Source of the DNA: Whalleya microplaca
Taxonomy: Eukaryota; Ascomycota; Sordariomycetes; Xylariales; Xylariaceae
Direction of reading: 5' to 3'
Assembly (NCBI GenBank): GCA_022497155.1
Contig: MU385731.1
Span: forward strand, 62,001 to 126,000
DNA: 64,000 nt
The first letter of the stretch is position 1. Each line of letters starts with the position of its first letter. This document shows positions 11,702-24,496 of this stretch, piece after piece. The notes under the pieces are model-generated. The model made no database searches and was not told the DNA's origin. It saw nothing but the letters and a program-made list of their open reading frames with translations. The position numbers were made by a program, and so were the translations under genes.

Positions 11702-14137
11702 GTATGTTAATTGAGAGCCCCGAATCTTCATACGTATTGTCAGGTAAGCCATAGGTCCAAGAGAGAGCTAATCAACCAGAAGAGACTAGAGTCTAATATG
11801 AGAACCTTGATGTAAGGGAAAATATCTAGCACATTCCTAACGTTTAAGAAGAGGGCACAAATGCACCTGACGAATGTGGTGGTGTAGTGATGTCCAAAGC
11901 GAAAGTAGGACAACAACTATGTTAAATCCATTTGGCAGGTGCTGCTTGTGTATTATCTCCTAGCATGTTAGCTTCAAGGGGCAATCAAAACAACAGGATA
12001 TCTTGTATATGGACGGAAATCCAAAAGCCTAACATTTCCTAGGGCGACCAATATCTAAAAGATCTAACATAGGATCCAAAAAATCACTATAAAAATTTCG
12101 AACGAATGGCTTTTTTTCTATTCGATATATCCAAACCGCTGATTGATGCTGAATTAATTATATGATGAAATGGGCGAAGACGTTGCACAGTGCTTTAAGC
12201 TACGTGCAAGAGTGAAGTTGCGGAAAGACTTATATTCTTCAGTACGATCCGGCCTGTGTTGTGCGAAAGTGATAGTATCGCAGTTACAGTGTGTGTAATG
12301 ATCATTTAAGTGCTGCCGTGATTACTTAAGTTGTCGTTTATTAGAATTGTGTACCTAAAGGACTAAGATCTAAAGGATCCCTAGTAGCTTAAGAAATCCC
12401 TTTTGAGCAACAGAGCGCTCAGAGAAATTATTACCCCGAGCTCCATTTGCTCACAGTACTATAACTAATTCCCATGTCTTGACAGGTATTGTTGTTGCTG
12501 TTAGGAACGAGGTAGGGTGTGTGGTCGTGTTGTTATTAGAAATGCAGTGCGTGGGGATGCTTAGTCAGCTCCCCTCCCATAACAAATAAATATAAATAGT
12601 TATGGATGGCACACTTAGTAGTGCGACCATACCATATAGGTCAGTACAAGAATATCATCGCCGACCTTGATATTCTGATACCCTTTTGGGAGGTTTAGCT
12701 CAGTTGTGTACTGGCTGGTGCCCCGCCGTCACATAAATGGTTAAAGAGAAAAGGGGAGGGGGCCAATATAATCCTCAAATAAACAGCAAGAGAAACACAA
12801 ATATATCACAACATACCATAGAATAAGATGTAAAGTAGTTTTAGAAAAAGGAATGGCATGGTTTATGTATATATATCAGCTTATCTCATTTAAGCCCGAT
12901 AAAGAAACCCTACGCGAAAGAAATGAATAAAATCAAATATACCTACTTACATGTGCAGTTAATTGGAAAAGCATGCTGATGAGCTGGGTTAAAACTTCCA
13001 CATTCCATGAGTAACAATGACTTTTATTAAAAGAGTATCATAAAGTCTTATTGGGTAGTGTCTTACATATGTTTAGTCACAGATGTGGGTCGTTGATCAA
13101 TTATCCTACCTTCTGACACACTGTACCGTGAGGCATTACAGGGTATAATACGAGATAGCTAAAATTTCAGCCGGAAATTGTTAGGTGATTCTATCATGCT
13201 ATAATACTTATTCTCAATTATCACAATATCAACGTAAATATTTGTCGTTTTTCACGCTTGCTCATAGCCTGTATTCTGCTCATCATAAATACAAGTATAT
13301 TAATAAGAGCATCCCATATAGTCCTCTTCATGTGTTCATAAACTCAGACTTGTATTGGAAGATCGGTATCCTAGGAAGACAACCTTTTTCCTGTTCATTC
13401 ATTTTCAAGGTCACTTATCCTATGATATAACTGGGTAGTCTTGAGACTATCTACGGTATATACAAATTACTTATTTTCGTTTTTGCGGGATACTGAGTTA
13501 TTGTCTATCAGTCTTAAGTATATGTATTATTGGGGATGATAGAACTGAAATCAACTTGTAAATTTGCCTTTCAATGTTTGTCGTGTTGGTCGACGAGCAG
13601 CAGACCCAGCGTTCCGGGTTTCAGGGTTTGAAGATATGCAGACATAGGTATCGTTACAACCTCATGAATGCTTAGAAACTGGGGCGCTCAGACTGGAGTA
13701 ATTGTTTATCATTTTACTTGAGAAGGGTTTACTTATGCAGACACAATTCTACAGGCTGCCCTCTAACGCTATTATAAAGATACCTTTCTTAGTCTTGACC
13801 CGACATCAAAGGTAGCTTAGTGTTTACCACTGTCAAGGAACTATTCCACGCTATGAGCATCGCATTTCAGTTTGTTGGTAACTTAGCTAATAGATAAATT
13901 TCAAGGAATGACGTTATATAGCAAGTACAAAGAAGCCGTACATACAAGAGTAGTACATAATTCTTGATAGAATTAAGATATTCACAATGAGTTGAAATCA
14001 GCCAAAAGAGGGATGGACAATCCTATTGGCTAGATTGTACGCAGTATATACAAGAAATGAATTGAATCATAATATCGAGTTAAGCAGCACCTGTCTTCAC
14101 CTTCATGCCTTCCTCGAACTATCTCCTTGTAAGCAAT
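11702..14137. other. AT-rich spacer between P450 and pectate lyase
   Basis: About 2.4 kb with no supported gene. Open frames are short (81 codons at most, 13185-13430) and AT-driven. A TAGCTCAGTTG string near 12697 resembles a tRNA A box, but no B box follows, so no tRNA is called. Confidence 0.45.
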
Positions 14138-14979
14138 TTAAGCACTAGTGACATCACTCTCGCTGTAGATGCAGTAATCAGATGGGCCAGAGCTAATCTT
14201 TGAAGGCTCAGCACCAGTATCGTTACCCTCGTATTCGACACAGACATCCTCAAAGTCGAGGTCAGTGGCGATGCTGCTCAAAGTGGCAGTGTCGCCATAG
14301 TTAGAGTTGATACCTGTTATATTAGGTTAGCTTAGCTGTTCAGTGCAGCGTGTAGGAGAAAATACGTAAACGTACCAACAAGAGATGACCCTGAAGTAGC
14401 AGTAACGCCGTCAATGATGACGTGACGCTCGTACATGTCGTCGCAGTTACCACATGATCGGTAAAGCTTGCCGAAGTCATCTACTGTAAAGTCGCTAATA
14501 CGGACAGTACCACCACCATTGTGTTGGATGACTTTGTCCTCAGCGCCGAAAGCGCCGCCGCCACTGATGTTGGTTGTATCGCCAGAATCCTGCGTCTTCA
14601 CGGTAAAGGCATCTTCGCACACTGCGGACCACCAAACATTCTTAACGGTACAGGCGCCGTTGCAGTGGATACCCTCAATCTGGTTAGGGCCGATAATGAG
14701 GTTAGAGATAGAAGCACCCGACTCGAGAATGAAGACGGCGTCCGAGTCACCACCCTCTGCCTGGCCAGTGCAGGAAACACCGCGGTCGAACATGACCAGA
14801 CCACCGTCGAACGACTGACCAGCGGCGATGGTCTTCGGCGCCGAGAAAGTGGAGCTACCGGAGGAAGCAGGAAGTGAGTCCCGGACAGCGAGCGGCTTCG
14901 GAGCCGGGGTGATGGCGGGCTGGGGTGCGGCGGAAACACCGAGAGCCAGAGAGGCGGCAAGAACGAAGCGGTACTGCAT
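14138..14979 (-). CDS. Secreted pectate lyase, polysaccharide lyase family 3
   Basis: Extracellular enzyme that cleaves de-esterified pectin (polygalacturonate) by beta-elimination, Ca2+-dependent in this family. Exon 1 is 14376-14979, the intron 14314-14375 (GTACGT...AACAG on the minus strand) and exon 2 is 14138-14313, giving 259 residues, typical for PL3. A signal peptide covers about residues 1-18 ([18 protein letters not shown]), followed by a Pro/Ala-rich linker. PL3 landmarks are [15 protein letters not shown], a [16 protein letters not shown] turn, [15 protein letters not shown], and across the intron [17 protein letters not shown]. The cysteine pattern fits the disulphide-rich parallel beta-helix. 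It has no paralogue or cluster partner nearby. Such enzymes are common in plant-colonising fungi. Confidence 0.95.
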
Positions 14980-17211
14980 ATTGATTGATACGGTATCGAT
15001 TGCTCGTAAAATAGAAGTGAGTAAAAACTAACTAGCCAACTTGGAAGTCGAAGAAGAACAAATATACAAGCACAGCTTGTCAGCAAAAGACTAAGGCTGA
15101 GGGCGATGAGACGAAGACTAGAGGTGATAGCCGTGACGAGATAACCTTCATCTTGAGGAAGTTATGATTTTACTTATAGATTCCAGATTACTGCCCAGAG
15201 GGGCTCAGCTGGCCAGCACACTTCACAATTTCGGTCTGATCTAGGAAGTCTTTCGTGGTGAACAGGCCATACACGGGGACATGGCGGTTGTGGGGACGAT
15301 GCTTCGCGGAGATGAAGTACCAGAATTTTTCCGTCCAAACCAAACTAAGATACCTATCTCAGGGGACGCGACAGTCATCAACATTCCGCCTCGCGTCGCC
15401 TCCAGATCTGCATCGTGTAGTCACGGCGTGATTGCCAAATACAGCATTGACAACGTTAGAGCGTGCGAATTGCTGACTGTCCATATCTATTACCAAATAG
15501 AGTATCGTTTTACTGAAATGTCCCGAAGGCATCCCCATGGGCCAATACTCAGGGTATTATTAGAGGAAGCTGTCGCGTCTGACTTCTAACAGGTGGAGAA
15601 ATTTTGATAGAAGTTCAGTCCTTGTCAATTCATTGGGGGCCATGCTTCCCCAGTTTTCCTGAGGCATTGCTGGTCCTGTCATGGCTATGATCTTCACGTT
15701 TAGATTCTTGGCACTATAGACTTGACGACAAAAAACCCGGTCCAATATTATAGTCAAGCATGGGATAGATTAAAGACTCGTCATGGTGCTTTCCGCATTG
15801 GGACTTGATTCTTGTCAAGTGCATTCTGCCTAGTCACTTACAGGAGTTGCTCTGCACGTGTCCGTCGTGTCGTGGGTTTTCTAGATCTCCAACATTGTCT
15901 TTGTATGCTTCTGGAACTTGTGAGAACTTCAAGAAATTCCAATCATATCCTTCCCCAGAATTATCCGTGTCTGGTCACATCGTTTGGAAAATCCCACCAC
16001 TCTGAAAACCCTCATTGAGTTGCGCTCCGTTTATCATGGCTGGATAGGGCAGGTAACTCTGAATAACATGATAGAGTATGTAGAGACTAGTCTTGTGATA
16101 CATATAGCATCGTCTGATGATCAAAGGATATGGTTTCAATATTGATGTTTCCATTATACTTTGCTTGTATTTGAAGTATCATGGTTCTTGGTGTTTAGGC
16201 TCGGAGTCTCATGGCAGATGAATTCATGTAACACCTAACGTAGTTAAGGCAGCTATTGTGTCCAACTTCAATAACAAATTATGTTATCAATTCACATTCT
16301 CATAAGATACTTCATTCGTTTCGCCATATTTAAGCAGGCAATATGAGGACAATATTAAGACTCGATCCGAACTAGAGTCCAGATTTCCGTGTACTAGATC
16401 ATCGCGTATCTCAGGAACCATGCCTGTGGACGGAGGTTAGAGTAGATCAGCTCGGGAGGATCGTGTTTCTGCGTTTTTAAACGCGGGCCGCACTCCACTC
16501 CCGCACCCAATTTCGTACTAGTCTGCTGATCGATACCCAACGGTCACTTGCGCTAGTAAACATACAGGCATACTTTAAACTCAACCAGGCAGGTAGGCAG
16601 CTGCCAGGTTCATGATGAAATAAAGTACATTGCGACCAACACAAAAATCCATACTACATGTTCCGCCTTCATGTTATCAAGACTGATGAATTCTTCTTCG
16701 AGAGAGGTTAAATCATTTTAGCCAGAAACGCATCTTCTACGCTCGGATGGTTTTGTATAAAGACCTCTATATCTGGAACTAAAACTAGATTATGCTCCAG
16801 GCTCTTTAAAAATCAAGTTTGCGTTGCAACGCATACAAGTTACATAAGAAATTCCCAAATTCAGCGAATTAACGTAATTAGGCTGTCAAGATTGGAACAT
16901 CGTGATAGGCTTAAGCATTGGGCAAGGAGTGTAGCATGTGCTCGAAGTCGGCAATTGGTTGCAGCTGGTAACCTGAATGCTCGAATTCACCATGATCTGA
17001 AAGAGTATTCGCAAGGATGTTATATATCATCAGTCCTGTTTCCTATCTAAGTTATAAAGATGTGCTATACATTGAGCTGTGAGCTACCATTTTAAGACCA
17101 GCTGAAACAGTTTATTTATACCACATGTACTTTCGGGGTACGGCCTGGGCATAATTTAGCGCATGACCTTTAGTAGTTGTCCAGCATGTCCTCGCGGCCT
17201 ATCAATGAATA
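14980..17211. other. Gene-poor spacer left of the transposon
   Basis: About 2.2 kb. Several 60-160 codon frames overlap each other or the antisense of the pectate lyase (for example 15281-15589 plus, 15560-15757 minus, 15805-16018 plus). None shows a recognisable domain or a coherent splice structure. The first few hundred bases upstream of 14979 must hold the pectate lyase promoter. Confidence 0.45.
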
Positions 17212-17257
17212 CCATAGATCCCGACCATTCGGGACACCCTAGGTGCCGGGACCGCAA
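17212..17257 (+). repeat. Left terminal inverted repeat (46 bp)
   Basis: Starts CCATAGATCCCGACC directly after the TA at 17210-17211 and ends ...GGGACCGCAA. It contains an internal hairpin CCCGA-CCAT-TCGGG. Compared with the right repeat, only base 17216 differs (A here, G in the right copy's complement), a transition of the RIP type. Confidence 0.95.
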
Positions 17258-19415
17258 AAATCAGCGATCACCATACAAAACCCTCCACTTTCACTTACAC
17301 ATTTCTTAGCCAAAATTTAATATAACAAAACGAGAGTTTCTATAGCTTTAGATAATTACTTAAATATTAATATATTTTTTTTCCAAATTTTTTCGAGTGG
17401 CGGAAGGCAATTAATTAAAACCATTAATAAGATGTCTTTTCGCGTATATATTATCTTTCTACCTATTTTAACTTTAATACCAGATATTTTAATACTATAA
17501 CCCCCGATTACGATACCTTTTTATATAGATATAAATATAGCTATAGCTATTATAGATATTTAAGAAAATAATTTATTAGTTCGTATATTAGGTTAAAAAT
17601 AGGGTATTTTATAATTAACCCTTTCTATATATATTTACGGCAGGATATTAGTAACTAAATTTAATTATAGCAATTATCTTATAAAATAATAAGAAAAACG
17701 GCTTATTAAATAGATTTTTAATTAGGAAGTATTAAGTTATGCCCCTTTATATTCGAATATACGTATTATTATATACGTTATAATTAGTGCCCCAGCTTTT
17801 TTAAGCAAAAACTGGACCTAGGGCTTTATATAGCGTAATCTTTTGATATTAATTAAAATTAGGCAGAGAGTTAAAACCTTACGCTTTAATTTGTTTATTC
17901 TAAAAGCTATTAATTAGTATTTTTAGGTTTGAAAAAATAGGTATAGTTTTATTTTTCTTAAGCTAATTTATAATATAAATAAGGGTAGCTTAATAGCTAT
18001 ATATAATATATAAGTTTTTATTATCGAAATTTAGCGTTAAAACATTAATTATATGTTTTAAGTCTCGATTGCTTAGTTTTAAGTAGTTTAATAACAAAAT
18101 AAGCGTTTTTTAAAAGCTTTTAAAGCTGTATATAGACTTTTTTTTTTTAAATATGTTAGCGTAACTGGCATTACTCTTAAACCAGGTATTATTTTTAAAG
18201 GTAAAAAGCTTTAAATAACCTAGTTTATAAAAGAATTTGAAAAAATAGCTTCTTAATATTATATTACTTTAAAAAAAGGTTAAATTAATAATAAGATTAC
18301 TATTAACTAGCTTAAGTAGATATTTATACCTTAAACCGAGCCTTTTATTAATAACCGAATAAAACTATAGCTAATTATTTTTAATAAATATAAGAGTTAT
18401 AAAATAATAAGTCTATTTGATTTTTTATTTATTCCAGTTAGTTTTATATTTTTTTAATTTTTTTTAAATTTATTATAAGCTAATATTAAAATATATAATT
18501 AACCTTACTTAACTAAAATACTTTTATAACTATTTGTTTTAAATATAATATTTTTTTTTACTTCCTTTTAGTATATATCTTTTACGGCTTTTAATTATTA
18601 GATAATAGTCTTTTTAATTAGCTTAAACGCCGATATCGAGATTTATTAAAAAAATATAACTATTAGACTGATTTAGCTCCGGTAGATAAGCTGAATTTTA
18701 TAAGGACTTATACCTAAACTAGGAGTAAGGCTTTAATTATAAGAAATATTTGCTTTAGCTTTAGAGTTATAAGAAACTGGCTAATATTAAAAAAAAAGGC
18801 TTTAAGTTATCTAAAGATCTAATAAAATAAAAAAGAAGTAAATATAACTAAATCTTAATAAGTTTATATAAATATAATTTTTATACCAGTTATAAGGCGT
18901 TAAATTAAAGATTTAACTAAAGGATATATACCAGGTTTTAGTTATAAGATCTGTAAGCTTATTAATTATATAAAAAAGTTAAATATAAATTTATTATTAA
19001 GAAATAAGGAAATTGAGCGTTTAAAAAAGGAGGTTAAACGCTTAAAGCTAAAAAGAAAAAAACAGCGAGTTTTTAATCCAAACTAACATTTTTAAACACT
19101 TTAAGAGATCTAAAAAGAGAAACAAAAAAATAATAAAGCTATAAATAACACTTAAAAGGAGATTATAGTTATTATAGATAATATAAAAAAGAAAGATTCC
19201 GAAAAGGAGGATTCCGAGAAAGATTCCTTTATTTAGGTCCCATTTATACCTATAAAATAAACTCGTTCCGGCAGGATAATCAAAATGCCAAATAGACTAA
19301 CAAACTAATTAAAAGAAATGCTACTAAACAGTAATTTTTATTTTTATTTTAGACAAGTTGTTAATTTTCTATTGTTATTTAAATATAGTGACTTTTATAT
19401 GGCGGAATTTAGTTA

Positions 19416-19461
19416 TTGCGGTCCCGGCACCTAGGGTGTCCCGAATGGTCGGGATCCATGG
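19416..19461 (-). repeat. Right terminal inverted repeat (46 bp)
   Basis: Reads TTGCGGTCCC...GGGATCCATGG and is the reverse complement of 17212-17257 except for one transition. It is followed directly by TA at 19462-19463. Confidence 0.95.
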
Positions 19462-20353
19462 TAGGGATGCCTGTAGGTGATAGTTTACTTGATCAGATTG
19501 ATGGTAGTGGCAACACCGCCACCCAATATTCCTTCAGGATGACCATTCCTAGGTCTATTAGATGGTAGATGGAGAGAGAAGCGGAATTGGCATCATTGTA
19601 AAGGTGTAATAAAGCGCAACCTGTAAAAAATTAAACTTTAGTCTAGATAACCCTTCAATTCAAGTTTACTCATCTCAAAACTATCCAATAAAGCCGTAAG
19701 TAGAGACTAGAGCCATATAAGAAAAAAGGATTTATATTATCATTAACTTATTTACTTATCTATTAAAAGATGAAAAACAATCGAATTAAACATTAGAGTT
19801 AGGAAATTATTAACATGCATAATATTTCATATATTTTTCCGTACCAGAAGGACAGTGTTTAGAATATAGCAATATCTAGCTCCAAGTCATAAACTGAAAT
19901 GGAGACCACTATTCTGAATTCTCTAGTAGAGTATATAAGAAAATGTAGAATATCGCGGATCATCCCTGTCAGTTTCTTTATCTAAATATATTGCTAATGA
20001 GGGTTCAAGTAACTACTAGGCATCAATATGATCTCATTACTAAGAAATAGATACCGGCTAGATACATTATCCTAAAGAGCTCATAAGCTACGAAAGAGTC
20101 CTCTTTCAGTCACAAGACACTTTTCAAATTATATACTCCATAATCCGCCTCAGTTTTTCAATCGCATCGGACAAAACCGCTGTGGCGGGCACGATCAAGC
20201 ATGATTTACTTTCTAGGCTTCCCGTGACGGTATGACTGTAAACCACCAGTACATATATTTCTCGCTATAGACCCGCTGTCTCTGTGACAAGGGCTGTAAT
20301 AGGGCTTGGAATATATCAATTCAATAATAATTCTCTAGGGCCTCTGAGGGTGC
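19462..20353. other. AT-rich spacer right of the transposon
   Basis: About 0.9 kb with no open frame above background and no repeat that I can see. The base composition is intermediate between the transposon interior and the ordinary flanks. Confidence 0.45.
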
Positions 20354-21057
20354 TTATGGGTTCCAATCTAATCTGTATCGGCGTATGGTCTTATATAGAC
20401 CTGCTACCGTAGTACGTACTCTAGTACGCATAATCTCTTGTTGCCTACATCGGCGTCGTCTGATGATCATACCTTTTGTTAGGCAGTAATACATTCCATC
20501 AGTAACGAATAACAACCAACAGCACCCAATATATGTACCTCGTGCAGCATTCCTGCATCTCGTATAGCTTCCAACAGGTCTTGGCTCCAATCGCCGTGTG
20601 ACAGTCTCCAGGTCGAACCGGATGATCGTCACTGACAACATAAACCCGCTGAAGCTGAGCTCTCCAGGGAGGTACACAGTATTCACCGGTGTCAGAGTCC
20701 GAGTCCCGGTAATAGGCCCGCCTAAGGCAGTGACTATACATATCAGACGTTCTTCATCTGGAATTGCTGATACATTGTCAATATTCAAGCTAGCAATCTG
20801 GTATTCGGCTTTCAGTTCGAGCTTCGCCTCAAAAGTGCGTAGTCGATCATTCTAGAGACAAGCCTCTGTCCCTTCAAGCGTACACTACCGGCTTCCTCTA
20901 CCATTAGGGTGTGGCAATCATCATTGTTAGATGGAGATTTCTGATCGTCATCGTCCTGTATGTTTTGATATGGATAGTATTTTCCGCCGCCGTGTGTTTC
21001 TATGTGTCTTTTAAGACTATGGCTTGTGTTAAAACTTGTACACCTTTCAGCACTGCA
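20354..21057 (-). pseudogene. Broken C2H2 zinc-finger-like gene remnant
   Basis: Two adjoining minus-strand frames read like one damaged gene. The upstream frame (about 21057-20812) has a finger-like CSAERC followed by SFNTSHSLKRHIETH, then an acidic linker DDDDQKSPSNNDD and a basic stretch, ending in TGA at 20812-20814. The second frame is open from about 20850 to 20354 and continues with a charged helix-like segment (EAKLELKAEYQIASLN) and then hydrophobic beta-type residues. The frame changes near 20845-20852, and a TAA lies just upstream of the finger. The spacing between the second cysteine and the phenylalanine is one residue short of the classical C2H2 form. It could be a decayed gene or one with introns I cannot place. 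No close family is recognised. Confidence 0.4.
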
Positions 21058-21420
21058 TTAAAACTCTGCCTTTTCGCCAGTCGCTAGCTGTTAGTACCGC
21101 CCATGCTGGAATTAGGATGACATTGCCTCCCTTTCAGCTGAAAAATCTACTTGCGTACAAAACCCTACATGTCAAATTGTGGTTTTCCGTGGGACCAACT
21201 AGATTCCTCGTTGGGCCACTGTCTCCCAAGACATTTGAAATATTGAAATATCCATATTTTCTGACTATATGACATCTTAATCAGAAATGGCCGTGCATGA
21301 GAGTCTATCATCTAGATTAGACCCGCCGTTGAAACTGCAACGTATAAATCCCTCTAGGTCCTCTTGATCTAATTCCGAATGATTGTGAGAATAATATTCA
21401 GAGGGTGAGAATGCGAGTAG

Positions 21421-21648
21421 CATACAATACAATATGCCATTGAATGTGGTCGCTCAGAACGCTACTTTGATACCTACTATCTCTGTCGTGATCGTCTAGA
21501 TACACTCAAAGACGCTTTTGATGAGGCCGAACCATTAACCTTGGTACAGTGGTATACGTTCTGGATTGAAATTGGCTTCACTGTCTCCTTTGAGCTGATT
21601 CAAAGCATTGAGGGTGCTACACAAGTCTATAAAGCACTACAAACGTGA
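21421..21648 (+). pseudogene. Coding-like fragment without start codon
   Basis: A 75-codon plus-strand open stretch beginning straight after a TAG and ending in TGA at 21646-21648. It has no usable ATG at its start. The composition is protein-like: CGRSERYFDTYYLCRDRL, then an acidic segment, then LVQWYTFWIEIGF and an amphipathic helix. The family is not recognised. It may be an internal exon of a decayed gene close to the zinc-finger-like remnant, or a chance frame. Confidence 0.25.
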
Positions 21649-22916
21649 GATATAGTTAGGTCTTTCCAGAACTCCTGCATAGAAAGAATTTGAATTCGAG
21701 GAAGCAGATCGTTGGTCACATAGAGAGGCAAGTCTGAAAATTAAGAGTGGTATCTACTACAAGTTAGCCAACAAAATGAATGATCAGACTTTACCTCTAC
21801 CTACGCGTGCTTTTAGAGTCGCATCTCCTAAAAGCAGCCGAAGATTTCAGGTTGCTCATTAGGCCAAACTAAGTCAAATAATTAAATTCTTACCTGGACT
21901 TGATGAAATGGGGTTTCTGTGATTCAGGAGGAGCTAAGTGTAATGAGGCTATTCGCAGCTCCGAAACCTCGCAGATAATCAACTGATAATCAGGTACAAG
22001 TAAATCTGAGCTATCTCGATCCAAAGAAACGCAACTATATTATGAGTAAGCTTGAATAAACTAGGATGATGAAAGTCAAAACATAATAGTAAGAACCAAA
22101 AATAGAACCAAGATAAAAGGAAGAGATCGACTGAATACAATCACGTGTACCCCATCCCATGCATGTAATCTCCAGGCGCGAACCCTGTGCCTCACTACAA
22201 CAGACACAGGGAAGTGAACCTCATTACTTAAGTAGGAGTTGCATCTATCACCGGACTTAGGTCGGTTTTCGAGCTAGGCTTCGACGGAAAGGTAGCTATT
22301 CACTTAACCCCAACTAGCAATAGACCATGCCAGCTCCATGACGATATCAAGATATCTAGAATTGAGATGCCATGAGTCGCTACTATGCCAATCAATGTTC
22401 TTGTCATCCAAAGGATTCATTGGAATCTTGATTAGAGAGTATATCTCAAACTCCAAAGTCATACAAGACTCTTCACAGCACTGGTCATACGACCCCTATA
22501 GATCCGCTTGGCCAAGCTGTAAGCAATACCCCCGTACCCCTTACAGTGCCTAAACCTACAACGCCTTCCCATATCGCTAGGCAGAACCGGCTCCTAAACC
22601 TGATACTTAGTAGCTAGCTAGGATGAGTAGTCGGTGGGTATCTCATAATTACTGCGTACGCATAAGCCGAATTGCGGCAGACTAACCTCAACCCATTCCG
22701 GCGCTGGTACAGAGTAGCGTGGGCCAAGGAACGGCGCAGGAGCGCTATGTAACCATCACCAGCACCAGCATCAGCACTGCCAAGATGTATACACACTCAC
22801 ACAAGCGACAAAAGCACTCTCTTAGCTTCACAAGCTGGAATTCCCAAAATAACTCGATACAGTACTTTACTCATTACCACATACATACAACCATGAACAC
22901 ATCATATATCCACATT
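21649..22916. other. Spacer downstream of GPI2
   Basis: About 1.3 kb with only 60-71 codon frames and no recognisable product. The last part, next to 22917, must include the 3' UTR of the minus-strand GPI2 gene. Confidence 0.45.
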
Positions 22917-24496
22917 CTACTCATAATCCCATAACCGCCGACTAATAATAATCGGCCGCGCCTGGTCCCAGGGCCCGTTAATCGCGTTCTTGTACTTCTG
23001 CAGGCCGATGAGCCACATGCTGCAGCCGCCCATGGCGACGATGGCGACGACGGCGGCGACCAGGACGCCTCCGAGCCCGCTCTTCCAGGGCCAACAACTA
23101 CTAGCGGCACCAGCGCCGTCCTTCTCGCCGCCGCCGCCGCCGCCGAGGATGAGGCCGACGCCGCCGCCCGCGCCGACGACGAGCAGCACGGACAGCGCGA
23201 CGTGGTAGCGCCAGCTGCGGTGGCGGGCGTAGCGGCGGAAGACGGGGAACAGCCCGAAGACCTCGATGCTGAAGAGCGTGAGGCTGAAGACCTGGCCCGT
23301 GGAGGGCAGGCGCGAGGCCAGCACGGTGGAGGCCATGAGCGCGGCGTTGGTGGACAGCGAGGCGGGGAATTTCACGCCGACGCCGCCCGAGTAGTCGTAG
23401 AAGAAGATGTTGATGGCCAGCAGCCAGAACGACATGGCCCAGATGCTGTCCGAGGACGTCGACCGCGTCAGCGACTTCAGGATCGGCGAGAGGCCGAGGA
23501 GCGTGAAGTAAATCAGCACCGCGGACTTGATCGTGCTGAGGCGCAGGTTCGTCCGCCCGGAGCGGAGCGGGGACGACGGGCGGTGGTGGTGCAGGTTCTC
23601 GAGGGAGTCGGACGAGTTGCGCGCCGGGTTGCTGGCTTGCGATGTGCCGGACGACTGGAGAGACGTGGCAGAGGTGGAGGGGCCTTGGCGCATTGCAGTC
23701 AGGTTGGTCTGCGGATAGGCGCGCTCGATAGCGGCTAGATTTGTCACGGAGCTGCCGGCGGACGGGATAGCTCTTACGAGGGAGCTAGGGCGATCTTTCC
23801 GGCTCGACTCCTGGGCCGAACGGGTGCGATTGCTATGGCGCCTTTGCAGCACCTCGTCCTCGTCCTCCTGGCCAACCCACCAGTCCCATAGCAGCCACCC
23901 GACGAAGGTTCCGAAGCTCCCCCATCCCACCACGGCTACGGGGGATACGCGCTCTTGGAAGATGCCGACGAAGCAGACTATGAAGATGGTGACGGAGCAC
24001 ACTTGCTGTAGGATGACGGTCGAGTCGGCGACGAGGGGCCAGAATTCGTATGGTTGAAGACGGGGGTTGCGCTGTAGGTTCTCGAGGAAGGTAGCCTGGT
24101 CTGTATAGTTGTCCGGGTCTAAGGTAGCCTATTAGCGACACTGGTATATCATAATAGCGTAGAATCGGGGTGATGCTTCGTACAAGACTGCTTCACCCAA
24201 AGCAATTTCTTCCAGGTGCGTTTCCGCCTCCTGCTCCGGCTCCGGCTGTCTATTTTTGATCTCAACTTCCTTGATCGTGACTCGTTGCGCGGATCATTGA
24301 GGCCATTGGGATCGAAGCCCGATTGTCGCCGGGTCGGCGAGGCCGCATTGAAGGCATCCTCGGGAGCAAGATGAGAGCGGCCAGTCCGGGGCGAGTGTAT
24401 CTCGACGGGCATGCTGGAAGCACGGGTTAGACCAGGATGCGGTGCATTTGGATTGCTTCCGAATGCAGATGATTCGAGACCAGGATTAGGCGACAT
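22917..24496 (-). CDS. gpi2: GPI2/PIG-C subunit of the GPI-GlcNAc transferase complex
   Basis: Membrane subunit of the ER complex that transfers GlcNAc to phosphatidylinositol, the first step of GPI-anchor synthesis. Exon 1 is 24184-24496, the intron 24119-24183 (GTACGA...CTTAG) and exon 2 is 22917-24118, giving 504 residues. The N-terminal 95 or so residues are polar and Arg/Ser-rich. The PIG-C signature starts at WKKLLWVKQSYPDNYTD across the intron and continues PRLQPYEFWPLVADS, VGWGSFGTFVGWLLWD and later AMSFWLLAINIFFYDYSGG. Several hydrophobic segments follow, and the protein ends in a conserved membrane pair. A Ser/Pro-rich insertion separates the first membrane pair from the rest, and glycine runs interrupt the C-terminal half. 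The codon composition is GC-rich, unlike the AT-rich neighbourhood, as expected for a core gene. Confidence 0.94.

Larger units (their letters stand above)
17212..19461 (+). mobile_element. RIP-degraded Fot1/pogo-type (Tc1/mariner superfamily) DNA transposon
   Basis: A 2250-bp element bounded by 46-bp terminal inverted repeats that match at 45 positions, directly flanked by TA on both sides (17210-17211 and 19462-19463), the target duplication of Tc1/mariner elements. The interior is extremely AT-rich compared with both flanks, while the repeats stay GC-rich. Plus-strand remnants fit the Fot1/pogo transposase C-terminus. Near 18690-18790 there are fragments resembling the end of the DDE domain. 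At 19007-19078 lies a basic coiled-coil tail (for example KEIERLKKEVKRLK). After it, stop codons are all TAA where a CAA glutamine codon would fit, and a RSGRIIKMPNRL-like tail sits near 19264-19300. The transposase cannot be expressed. RIP is the likely cause. Confidence 0.92.

Noticed and set aside
12690..12760. Possible tRNA (TAGCTCAGTTG A-box-like string)
   Set aside because: No GTTCRA B box or acceptor-stem pairing follows within tRNA length.
23202..23738. 178-codon frame opposite GPI2
   Set aside because: Antisense shadow of the GC-rich GPI2 coding region.
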